This document shows, piece by piece, positions 15,919-23,272 of a stretch of DNA of 64,000 nucleotides. The first letter of the stretch is position 1. Every line of letters begins with the position of its first letter. The stretch comes from Pelomonas asaccharophilus_A. GTDB lineage: Bacteria > Pseudomonadota > Gammaproteobacteria > Burkholderiales > Burkholderiaceae_C. A program made the position numbers and the translations under genes. The notes beneath the pieces were generated by a model. That model was not told the origin of the DNA and did no database searches. It saw nothing but the letters and a program-made list of their open reading frames with translations. The stretch lies in NCBI RefSeq assembly GCF_031458115.1, contig NZ_JAVDXV010000005.1, positions 248,001 to 312,000 on the forward strand, given 5' to 3'.

Positions 15919-17523
15919 TCAGTACATGTCCACCGCATCCACCGCAAATCCCGCGCTGAGGTAGGCGGTGCTGCCGCTGCCCGATGCGGCGTTGATGGTC
16001 ACGGTGTTCGTGCCCGCCACGAACGCGCTGGCCGGCACCGCGAAGGTGAAGGTCGTGTTGTTGCCGCGGTAGGTGCCTATGGTCAGCGAGCGCGAGTCGG
16101 GCTGGGTGGACGGGCTGGGCACGGCCGAGGTCCAGCTGTTGACGCTGATCTGCGGGCGCGCATTCGCGTAGGCGGCGGTGATGCCGATGCGGATGGTGCG
16201 GGCCGCCAGCTGCGCGCTGGTCAGGTTGAACGTGATCTGGGTGCCGCTGTTGACGCTCTTCCAGATCGCGCCGGGGAACTTGTTCGTGGCGCTGCCCACC
16301 GCATAGGTGACCGGGCCCCAGGACGGGTTGCGGCTGTCCGACGGATGGCGGATGTTCAGCGTCTGGCCGTTGAGGAACTCCAGCGGCGTGCCGTCCCACT
16401 GGCCCACGCGCCACAGCACGCTTTGCGCGGACGGGTCGGCCGTGATGGCGCGGGTGTTCAGCGTCGTCGTGCCGCCGCTGCTGACGGACACCTGCTCGGT
16501 GTAGACACCCAGCTCGCCCTTGTACACAGTCATCGTGTACGTGCCGGGCTTCATGTTGGCCACCGTCACCGAGCCGCTGCCGGACGTGGTGCCCCAGTAC
16601 TGCGCCGTGCTGTTCGCGAAGCCCACGGTGTACGCATAGGCCGTGTCCATGCCCGACAGCCCGTTCAGCACCACCTTGCCGCGGCCGCTGACCCAGCCCT
16701 GCAGGCCCAGGCCCGACATCCAGCTCATGTCCGGCGCGGCGGGCGTGCTGCCCGTCGTGAACACCAGTGCGTAGGGGCCGTGCAGGCCCATGCGGAAGGC
16801 CTCGGTCTGGTTGTGGCCCGAGTTCATGTAGTTGTAGACCTCGGTGTCGCCGCCGCTCTGGTTCTGGATGTCGCGGAAGAACGGGCCGCCCGACGCGCTC
16901 TCACGGTTGCCGTAGACCATGAACACGCCCACGCCGCTGCCGGTCACGCCGCGCACCGTCATGTCCTTGGCGCGCTGGTTGCCGTAGTACTTGGAGCGCG
17001 AGCTGCCGTCGCTCATGCCGAACACGTCGCTGCTCTCGATGGCGCCGGTGTTGCTGCGCAGGTTGGACTCGGTCGGCACGCCCGTGAACACGCTGCCATT
17101 GAGCCGCGTGATCCAGCGCAGCTCGCCCACCGCCGGCTCGGCCGTGATGTGCGTGGCCATGTAGATGGAGTTCTCGTTGCGGCGCACGACGAGGTAGTGC
17201 TTCAGCGTGGAGGCCGTGATCGTGATGACGGCCGTGGTGCCCGACGGCGAGAACGCGTAGGTGGCCGGCGCGCCCAAGCCCGAGCTGATGTGGGAGAACT
17301 TGGTCTGACCCTGCAGTTCGCTGCCGCCGTTGAGCTTGATGGACGTGATGTCGCCGCTGCTCTTGTTGACCTTGAACACCAGGCCGGCGCCGGTGTCCAC
17401 GGTGAGCACGCCGCTGGCGTCGGTGATGCCCCAGGCGGCCCAGGCCGAGGAGCTGAGTGACAGCCAGGCGGCCGCGGCCAGTCGGAGCGCGCCACGGCGC
17501 CCGCTCGAGGAAGAAGTGAACAT
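15919..17523 (-). CDS. Rhamnogalacturonan endolyase, PL4 family
   Basis: 534-residue exported polysaccharide lyase that should cleave rhamnogalacturonan I backbone by beta-elimination. The signal peptide ends near residue 30 (SSAWA|AWGI). Family features include the N-terminal beta-domain (TVDTGAGLVFKVNKSSGDITSIKLNG), the RSKYYGNQRAKDM and NSGHNQTEAFRMGLHGPYAL segments of the active-site region, a fibronectin-like domain (SGSVTVANMKPGTYTMTVYKG) and a C-terminal CBM-like domain (about 365-534, ending YLSAGFAVDAVDMY). GGAGACAAGC precedes the ATG. It is a lone pectin gene here, with no unsaturated-glucuronyl hydrolase or uptake partner adjacent. Confidence 0.88.
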   Translation of the reverse strand: MFTSSSSGRRGALRLAAAAWLSLSSSAWAAWGITDASGVLTVDTGAGLVFKVNKSSGDITSIKLNGGSELQGQTKFSHISSGLGAPATYAFSPSGTTAVITITASTLKHYLVVRRNENSIYMATHITAEPAVGELRWITRLNGSVFTGVPTESNLRSNTGAIESSDVFGMSDGSSRSKYYGNQRAKDMTVRGVTGSGVGVFMVYGNRESASGGPFFRDIQNQSGGDTEVYNYMNSGHNQTEAFRMGLHGPYALVFTTGSTPAAPDMSWMSGLGLQGWVSGRGKVVLNGLSGMDTAYAYTVGFANSTAQYWGTTSGSGSVTVANMKPGTYTMTVYKGELGVYTEQVSVSSGGTTTLNTRAITADPSAQSVLWRVGQWDGTPLEFLNGQTLNIRHPSDSRNPSWGPVTYAVGSATNKFPGAIWKSVNSGTQITFNLTSAQLAARTIRIGITAAYANARPQISVNSWTSAVPSPSTQPDSRSLTIGTYRGNNTTFTFAVPASAFVAGTNTVTINAASGSGSTAYLSAGFAVDAVDMY

Positions 17524-17648
17524 TGAGCTTGTCTCCAGTCGTTGGAATGCGCGGCCCCCACGGGTTGCCGCGCTGCCGCGCCTGTGCTGCTCGGTGCGGT
17601 CGAGGCCAGTCTAGGAAGCGTGTTCGCGCCCGTGCTCAGGCGCGCTAC

Positions 17649-18569
17649 CTAGGCGGCGCAATCTCTCAGCGGCTTGATTGCAGGCGACACCACGGCGGGG
17701 GGCGGCGGCACCTCCTGGCCCGTCAGCTGCGCGAGGGATTCGCCCTGCTGGCGCGCACGTGGCGAGTCGGATTTCGTCAGCATCAACGTGGTCGCGTGGC
17801 GGCATGCGGCGCCAAGCGCATGACCTGGCCCCCAGTGGCCGCAGACCTGGCCAAGATCAGCTGGCGGTGGTGGCGCCCAGTCGGCCTCGCGTGCGGCGAG
17901 GCTGTTGAGCAAGCCCTGGCGGTGCGGCGCGGGCAAGTTCGGCGGCAACGCACGGTCCAGCCGCTCAAGCCAGGCTCCGGGCCGCTCCAGCCAGCGGCGC
18001 GAAGCGGCCAGGCCGGTCCAGGCCTCGTCGGCAGAGGCCGGGTCTTCATGCAGCCATTCCAGCCAGTGCAGGCCGTTGTCGGGCTCCAGCCGCAGCCGCT
18101 GCTGCAGCAACTCACGCCGGCAGACGGTGGCCTGCGGCAGCTGGATGCAGGCGCCCGCGGCCCAGCGCAGCGCGGCAACATCGCCCGAGCGCAGCGCGGC
18201 GTCGCGCACCTGCTGCGCCCACGGAAGCTGCGCGGCCCGGTCCTCCGCGGCGGGCTTCTGCAGCAGCAGCGCCAGCACGGCGTCGCCGCCCGACGCGCTG
18301 GTGAGCGCGGCAATCGCGCGCTGTGTCGCGAGCGCTGCCTCATGCGGAGGGAGCGGCGCGATGGGCGTGCAGCCAGAGGCTTGACGATGTGCCGGAGCGC
18401 TCGCGACGGTCTCGGTGGCTGCGCCCCCCAGCGCCAGCAGCGTCGGTGCCCGCAGCTTCGTCGGCGCCTCGACCGCAGCGGGCGTTGGCGCGGCACCAGG
18501 CCACCAGGCCCAGGCCAGCACGCCAAGCCCGAAGGCCAGCAGCAGCACGAGCAGCAAACGGTTCTTCAT
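17649..18569 (-). CDS. Membrane-anchored or exported protein of unknown function
   Basis: 306 residues from the ATG at 18569. The N-terminus (MKNRLLLVLLLAFGLGVLAWAWWPG) is a signal anchor. The remainder is alanine- and tryptophan-rich with a few cysteines (SGCTPIAPLP, AGACIQLPQATVCRRE, GQVCGHWGPGHALGAACRHA) that could form disulfides in the periplasm. Not recognised. A longer frame to 18671 is rejected because it runs through the dispersed repeat. Located 125 bp upstream of the PL4 gene in the same direction; a shared role is not evident. Confidence 0.6.
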   Translation of the reverse strand: MKNRLLLVLLLAFGLGVLAWAWWPGAAPTPAAVEAPTKLRAPTLLALGGAATETVASAPAHRQASGCTPIAPLPPHEAALATQRAIAALTSASGGDAVLALLLQKPAAEDRAAQLPWAQQVRDAALRSGDVAALRWAAGACIQLPQATVCRRELLQQRLRLEPDNGLHWLEWLHEDPASADEAWTGLAASRRWLERPGAWLERLDRALPPNLPAPHRQGLLNSLAAREADWAPPPPADLGQVCGHWGPGHALGAACRHATTLMLTKSDSPRARQQGESLAQLTGQEVPPPPAVVSPAIKPLRDCAA

Positions 18570-18880
18570 GAGCGAGCCATTGTGCGCAAGCGTTGGGTCT
18601 TCGGGCCGAGCGCCGGGCCGCCCCAAGCCGGACCGCCTGGCGATGTGCTTGCGGCTCAACGCCGCAAGCATCGCCGTCTCCTCGGGGGCTGTTGTCTTAT
18701 CGAGATTTCATATGGGTTACATCGGAGCAACGAGGCATCAGGAAACGCGATAGATCGCGCGCTGAATTTCATAGCCAGGCGTGCCTGAGGCGAGGGTTTG
18801 CAGGGGGCTCGACGCGGCTGCGGTGGTCCAAGCCGGCGCGTGCTGCGTAAGTGCAGGCATCGACACCACTGCGCCCCGCC
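18570..18880. other. Divergent intergenic region with repeat copy 2
   Basis: 311 bp between the leftward 306-aa gene and the rightward DUF2878 gene. It holds the inverted second copy of the dispersed repeat (18581-18687) and a small AT-richer patch around 18690-18730 (TTGTCTTATCGAGATTTCAT) that could contain a promoter. Nothing else is recognised. Confidence 0.5.
18581..18687 (-). repeat. Dispersed intergenic repeat, copy 2
   Basis: Reverse-complement match to 1505-1600, with a roughly 15-bp insertion near one end. The hairpin at 18647-18669 is again a perfect 9-bp stem with compensatory change relative to copy 1. Confidence 0.7.
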
Positions 18881-19450
18881 ATGCCCGTGCTCTCCTCGTC
18901 GCCCAAGGCCCGCCTGCTGCTGCAAGGCCTCGCCTGGTTCACGCTGTTCCAGGCCGCGTGGTTTGCCTGCGTGCTGGGCGCGCCGCGCGGGCATGCCCCA
19001 CTGGGCATGCTGGCCGTCGCGGCCGTCGTTGCGCTGACCTGGGCCACCAGCAACGCGCGCGGCGACGAGCTGCGGCTGACCGCGCTGGCGCTGCTGATCG
19101 GCCTTTGCTGGGACACCGCGATGCTGCAGATCGGCCTGCTGGTCTATGCATCGCCAGGCCCGCTGCCGGCGCTGGCGCCGCCATGGATCCTGGCGCTGTG
19201 GGCCTTGTTCGCAACGCTGCTGCGCGGGCCGCTGGCGTGGCTGCACGGCCGGCCGCTGCTGGCCGCGGCGCTGGGCGCGGCGGGCGGGCCGCTGTCCTAC
19301 CTCGCGGCGGTGCGGCTGGGCGCCGGCAGCTTCCCCGATGAGACGAGCGCGCTGCTGGTGCTGGCGCTCGGCTGGGCGGCCATGACGCCCGCGCTGACCG
19401 AGGCGGCGCGTCATCTTGAGCGGCGCCGCCGCGCTGATCGTCTAGGCTGA
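18881..19450 (+). CDS. DUF2878 family inner-membrane protein
   Basis: 189 residues from the ATG at 18881 (a GTG at 18851 is possible). Five or more hydrophobic helices and the segments LFQAAWFACVLGA, LCWDTAMLQIGLLVY and PWILALWALFATLL match the DUF2878 family of small integral-membrane proteins of unknown function. The C-terminus is basic (ERRRRADRLG). Its last 9 bp overlap the 3' end of the convergent spherulin-4 gene. Confidence 0.75.
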   Translation: MPVLSSSPKARLLLQGLAWFTLFQAAWFACVLGAPRGHAPLGMLAVAAVVALTWATSNARGDELRLTALALLIGLCWDTAMLQIGLLVYASPGPLPALAPPWILALWALFATLLRGPLAWLHGRPLLAAALGAAGGPLSYLAAVRLGAGSFPDETSALLVLALGWAAMTPALTEAARHLERRRRADRLG

Positions 19451-20308
19451 ACGTCGACGCCGCAGCAAGGCCAACAAGCCCAGCCCAACGCCCAGCATGG
19501 CGACCTGGCTGGCCTCCGGCACCGGCGCCGTGGCGGCCAGCACCTCCGCCTGCCAGTAGCTGGGCAGGTGCAGATAGGGGTTGCCGCTGGCCATGGTGCC
19601 GTCGGTGATATAGATCGCCCCCAGCCCGTGCTGCTTCGCGAGGCCCATCACCTCATGCATCTGCGCCTCGGTCATCACGGTGTGCACGATGGCGCCGGTG
19701 CCGGCGGCGTTGGTCAGGCCGGCGAGGAAGGGGCCGTTGACGAAGTCGGTGTACGAGCCCTCGAAGCTCATCAGCGTGTCCGCCAGCGCGTTGTAGCCCG
19801 CCGTGGGCGTGACGCCCGGGTTGCCGACGATCTCCCAGCCCGGATGCGCGGCCTTCAGCGCGTTGCTGACCGTCTGATAGAACGGCAGCGCGCCGGGCTG
19901 CGTGGCCATCTCGTCGAGGAAGACGCCGTCCACGCCGTACCAGTCGGCGTACTTCTGCGCATCGGCCACCACCTCGGAGGTGGAGCGCGTGGGCGGCACC
20001 TCGGGCGTGCACAGGTTGATGCCGTAGCAGGTGTAGACGTAGCCGATGACCTTGCCGCCGGCCGCGCGCAGGTCGTTGATGGACGCCGCGTAGTCGCTGT
20101 TGAACGACGTGCCCGGCCCGTTCCACGGGTTCATGATGGCCGTGACCTGCGCGCCCTGCTGGGCGGCCCAGCTGAGCTGGTGCCACTCGTTCAGCGACGG
20201 CATCCACGACGGGTAGAAATAGGCCGGCACGATGAGCTCGATGGCCGATGCGAAGGGCGACGCGGCGGCAAGGGCCAGCGTCGCGATGAGGGTCTTCAAA
20301 CGCTTCAT
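19442..20308 (-). CDS. Spherulin-4 family (GH135-type) hydrolase with PEP-CTERM tail
   Basis: 288 residues. The signal peptide ends at about 22 (FASA|IELIVPAYFYPS). The fold is the TIM-barrel spherulation-specific family 4, whose characterised fungal member Sph3 (GH135) hydrolyses alpha-1,4-linked GalNAc. The acidic pair expected at the active site is D132-E133 (GVFLDEM), with a further E183 (SFEGSYTDF). The last 25 residues form a PEP-CTERM-type signal: VPEAS, hydrophobic helix, RRRR. This predicts handling by an exosortase and cell-surface retention. GGAGGCGAC precedes the ATG. It lies 10 bp after a second spherulin-4 gene, so they form an operon. Substrate specificity is inferred from the family only. 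Confidence 0.85.
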   Translation of the reverse strand: MKRLKTLIATLALAAASPFASAIELIVPAYFYPSWMPSLNEWHQLSWAAQQGAQVTAIMNPWNGPGTSFNSDYAASINDLRAAGGKVIGYVYTCYGINLCTPEVPPTRSTSEVVADAQKYADWYGVDGVFLDEMATQPGALPFYQTVSNALKAAHPGWEIVGNPGVTPTAGYNALADTLMSFEGSYTDFVNGPFLAGLTNAAGTGAIVHTVMTEAQMHEVMGLAKQHGLGAIYITDGTMASGNPYLHLPSYWQAEVLAATAPVPEASQVAMLGVGLGLLALLRRRRSA

Positions 20309-20318
20309 GTCGCCTCCT

Positions 20319-21191
20319 TCAGCAGCTGCCGCCGGTCTTCAGGCTGTTCAGGCACCAGCGCTCCGAACCCGACAGGCCGTTGTTGCCCCAGTAGGTGGGC
20401 GTGTAGTTCCAGATCGGGCCGCCCCAGGGCAGGCTGGGGTTGTAGGTCATGCTGGTCACGTAGACGTAGTTGGCCGCCGTGCCCTGCAGCGTCGCGCGCA
20501 TCTCGGCCTGCGTGGCGGAGTGCAGCAGCAGCCAGGTCTTCACGCCCAGCGACGTGGCGAGGTTCTGCACGCCGCCGTTGAGCCAGCTGGCCGCCGCCAC
20601 GTAGTCGCTGTAGCGGGCCTCGTACATGACGATGTGCTCGCCATAGCTGGCCGCGCTGACGAAGCAGCTGCTGGCACCCGGCCAGCCGGTGTTCCAAACC
20701 ACGGTGCCGCTGGTGCCCGTGGCGGCCATCTTGGCGCGCACGGCGCTGAACTTCGGCGCGGTGCCATTGCACTTCTGCGTGTCGCTCAACGCAGCGTCGT
20801 CGAACGCGGCCTCGTCGAAGAAGAAGCCGTCCACGCCGCCCAGCGCGGTCTTGTAGGCGCTCAGGTTGGCGTTGATCGCGTTGTAGCGGCCCAGCTCGTC
20901 GGCGGTGTTGTAGTCGTAGCCGGTGGCCACATAGCCCAGCACCTTGCCGCCTTGTGCGCGGATGTTGGCGATGACGGCCTTCCAGTTCGTCACCTGGCTG
21001 GCGTTCAGGCCGGTGGCGCCGCTGTTGGGGTTGATGACGACGTAGGCGCCGCTGGGAATCTGGCCGCCATAGGTGCTGGCGGTCTCGCCCCAGTAGGCCA
21101 CCATGCCGAAGCCGGTGGGGGCCGCGGCGGTCAGCGTGGCGCCCAGGCCCAGCAGGCTTGCGGCGGCGAGCTTCAGTCGAACGTTGGACAT
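20319..21191 (-). CDS. Spherulin-4 family (GH135-type) exported hydrolase
   Basis: 290 residues from the ATG at 21191 (AGGAGAAACAC just upstream). The signal peptide ends near residue 23 (LTAAA|PTGFGM). The spherulin-4 barrel carries D126-E127 (GFFFDEAAF) and E191 (VMYEARYSDY), matching the acidic residues of its downstream neighbour despite low overall similarity. It lacks the PEP-CTERM tail and ends with paired cysteines (RWCLNSLKTGGSC), so it is predicted to be soluble or secreted. It is the middle gene of a three-gene unit. Probable role: endo-cleavage of an alpha-1,4-galactosamine-type polymer, by family inference. Confidence 0.83.
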   Translation of the reverse strand: MSNVRLKLAAASLLGLGATLTAAAPTGFGMVAYWGETASTYGGQIPSGAYVVINPNSGATGLNASQVTNWKAVIANIRAQGGKVLGYVATGYDYNTADELGRYNAINANLSAYKTALGGVDGFFFDEAAFDDAALSDTQKCNGTAPKFSAVRAKMAATGTSGTVVWNTGWPGASSCFVSAASYGEHIVMYEARYSDYVAAASWLNGGVQNLATSLGVKTWLLLHSATQAEMRATLQGTAANYVYVTSMTYNPSLPWGGPIWNYTPTYWGNNGLSGSERWCLNSLKTGGSC

Positions 21192-21213
21192 GTGTTTCTC
21201 CTGGATGGGTTCT

Positions 21214-23079
21214 TCAACGGACGGTGAGCGTGGTGCCCGCGCGGAAGGCGCCCAGCGTGGCGTCCCAGGCCTGGGCCTTGGCGCTGTTGTCGGCGTTGGC
21301 GGGGCGCACGCTGTAGCGCACGTCACCGGCCAGCGAGGCGGCACCGTCGGGCAGCGCGAGCAACACGTCGTAGGCGCCCGTGGGCGTGCCCGACGGCACG
21401 GTGAAGCCGGCCGACACGGTGGTGGTCGTGTTGGGCAGCCAGGTGCGCGGGTCCGCTGTCGGCAGCGCGAGGCGCACGACGGCGCCGCTGGTCTTGTGCT
21501 TGAGCAGCAGCTGCACCGCGCGCGGGTTGAAGGCGCGCGCCCAGCCGCGGTTGTGCACCGTCAGCAGCAGCGTGCCCGACTGTCCCGCCGTCACCGCGTC
21601 GCTGTGGCGCAGCGTCGTGTACTCGAAGCGGTAGCCCATGCTGCGCTTGACCTCGGCCATGCAGCCCTGCTGCTCCCAGCGCACATGGAAGATGTCGCGG
21701 TAGTAGCTGTCGTTCAGGTAGGTCAGGTTGAACTGCCGGCCCTCGTTCAGGATGTCGGTGCAGCTGGTGCGCGGCGTGGGGTTCTCCTCGTCGGCCGGGT
21801 TGCAGGTCTCGCCGCCGAAAGGCGCCACGCGCGACAGCGACGCGATGTAGTTGCGCTCGTTGGTGCGCTCGCTGGCGTTCTCGCTGTAGGTGCCCACATC
21901 GGTGGCCGAAGCCAGGAAGCAGTCGTTGTGCGCGCCAATGCGCGACGCGGCGGAGCCATCGCGCCAGCCGGGCACGCTGGGCGCCCAGGCCATCAGATAG
22001 GCCGGGTAGCGCAGCTGCAGGAAGCGGTCGGCCGGCAGCGCGGCCAGCAGCGCGTCGCGGATCTGCGTGCGTGGGCCTGTGTCGGTCAGGTTGTTGGACG
22101 AGGTGTGCCACTCGCCCCAGGCGCCGATGAAGCCGGCCTGCAGGAAGGCGATGACGTCGGTATTGGCCGTCAGCACCGGCTTGAGCTGGTCGATGTGGCC
22201 CAGCACGCGCGCCAGCGGCGCGTCCTTCACGTTCTGGTATTCGGTCTCGTTCTCGGGGTAGTTGTAGAGGAAACGCGGCACCAGCTTCAGGCCGGCGCGG
22301 CGCGCGATCGTGAAGCTGTTGGTCAGCTGGGTCAGCACGCTGGCCGGCAGCGTCGTGTTGGCATAGGCATCCAGCCGCACGGGGGCGTACACCACGCGGT
22401 AGCCCTGCTGGAACTGCGAGTCGGCGTTGGCCTGCGTCCATTGCAGCAGGTTGTCGGCGGCCCAGACGTACATGCCGCGCTCAGGGTTGGCGATCTCGGC
22501 GGTGCTGGCGGTGAAGCTGGTCTCCACCGGCGCGGGGCCTGGCGCCGGGCCGGGCGTGGGCGCCGGCGCAGTGGTCGTGAATCGCCAGGCCTGGCTGGTG
22601 CTGCTGGTGCTGCAGGTCGTCACCGAGAAGCCCACCTGCCCCACCTGGGCCGGCGCGGTCAGGCACAGGTTGTGGGCGGCTAGCTTGAGTTGCGACGTCG
22701 TGCCGCCGGCCAGCGCGACCGTCTGGAAGCGCTGGCGCGCCTGCGTGGGCTGGCAGGTGCCCAGTTCGACGAACGCGCCGTTGCTGGTGCCTGTGGCGGC
22801 CACGCACAGGTTGGCCTGCGCATTGCGGATGGTGACGATGCTGCTGCCGCTGCTGACGGGTGTCAGCACGAAGTCCTGCAGCGCGCCGGCATTGCAGGCG
22901 GCCAGGCGGATGTCCCAGGTGTCGACCTTGGCCTCCAGGCAGGCGTTCAGCGAGTTGGACACCACCGGCACGGCGGTTGCGGTGGCAGGCAAGGCGGCCA
23001 GCAGCACCGCGCCGAGCGGGGCCGAGAGCTTCACCACGCTGCGGGTGCGCGGCAGGGGGCAGGGACGCATGGAGTGCAT
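21214..23079 (-). CDS. Exported ricin-lectin / DUF4874 / DUF4832 protein
   Basis: 621 residues from the ATG at 23079 (AGGAGAACCTG upstream). After a signal peptide (ends about 36) comes a ricin-B-like beta-trefoil with QRF and QAW repeats and paired cysteines (about 38-170). A proline-rich linker follows (171-188), then a DUF4874 region (about 190-365; NPERGMYVW, FLQAGFIGAWGEWH) and a DUF4832 region (about 375-600; ending in an Ig-like strand pattern). The last two domains occur together in predicted glycoside-hydrolase-like barrels without assigned activity. As first gene of the spherulin-4 operon it is probably a surface enzyme or binding protein for the same polymer. Longer frame to 23247 rejected. 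Confidence 0.8.
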   Translation of the reverse strand: MHSMRPCPLPRTRSVVKLSAPLGAVLLAALPATATAVPVVSNSLNACLEAKVDTWDIRLAACNAGALQDFVLTPVSSGSSIVTIRNAQANLCVAATGTSNGAFVELGTCQPTQARQRFQTVALAGGTTSQLKLAAHNLCLTAPAQVGQVGFSVTTCSTSSTSQAWRFTTTAPAPTPGPAPGPAPVETSFTASTAEIANPERGMYVWAADNLLQWTQANADSQFQQGYRVVYAPVRLDAYANTTLPASVLTQLTNSFTIARRAGLKLVPRFLYNYPENETEYQNVKDAPLARVLGHIDQLKPVLTANTDVIAFLQAGFIGAWGEWHTSSNNLTDTGPRTQIRDALLAALPADRFLQLRYPAYLMAWAPSVPGWRDGSAASRIGAHNDCFLASATDVGTYSENASERTNERNYIASLSRVAPFGGETCNPADEENPTPRTSCTDILNEGRQFNLTYLNDSYYRDIFHVRWEQQGCMAEVKRSMGYRFEYTTLRHSDAVTAGQSGTLLLTVHNRGWARAFNPRAVQLLLKHKTSGAVVRLALPTADPRTWLPNTTTTVSAGFTVPSGTPTGAYDVLLALPDGAASLAGDVRYSVRPANADNSAKAQAWDATLGAFRAGTTLTVR

Positions 23080-23178
23080 CAGGTTCTCCTCAAGAAGATC
23101 GGGCGTCAGGCCCGAAGTTGTAGACACGCAGTGCGCTGGACTGGGTGATTCAGGCCGCGTCAGCGCGAGCGCGGCCTG

Positions 23179-23199
23179 GGCACCGGCGCGACCGGTGCC
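23179..23199 (-). terminator. Hairpin after the GH27 gene
   Basis: GGCACCGG/CCGGTGCC 8-bp stem with a 5-nt loop in the 193-bp gap between the GH27 stop and the DUF4832 gene start. No U-run follows, so termination is uncertain and read-through into the spherulin operon is possible. Confidence 0.35.
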
Positions 23200-23272
23200 A
23201 TGGAGAGCGGGAGAGGAAGGCGCGTGGAGAGGCGAGGGCCTGCTCACGCCACGGGAATCGGTGCGAGAGGGT

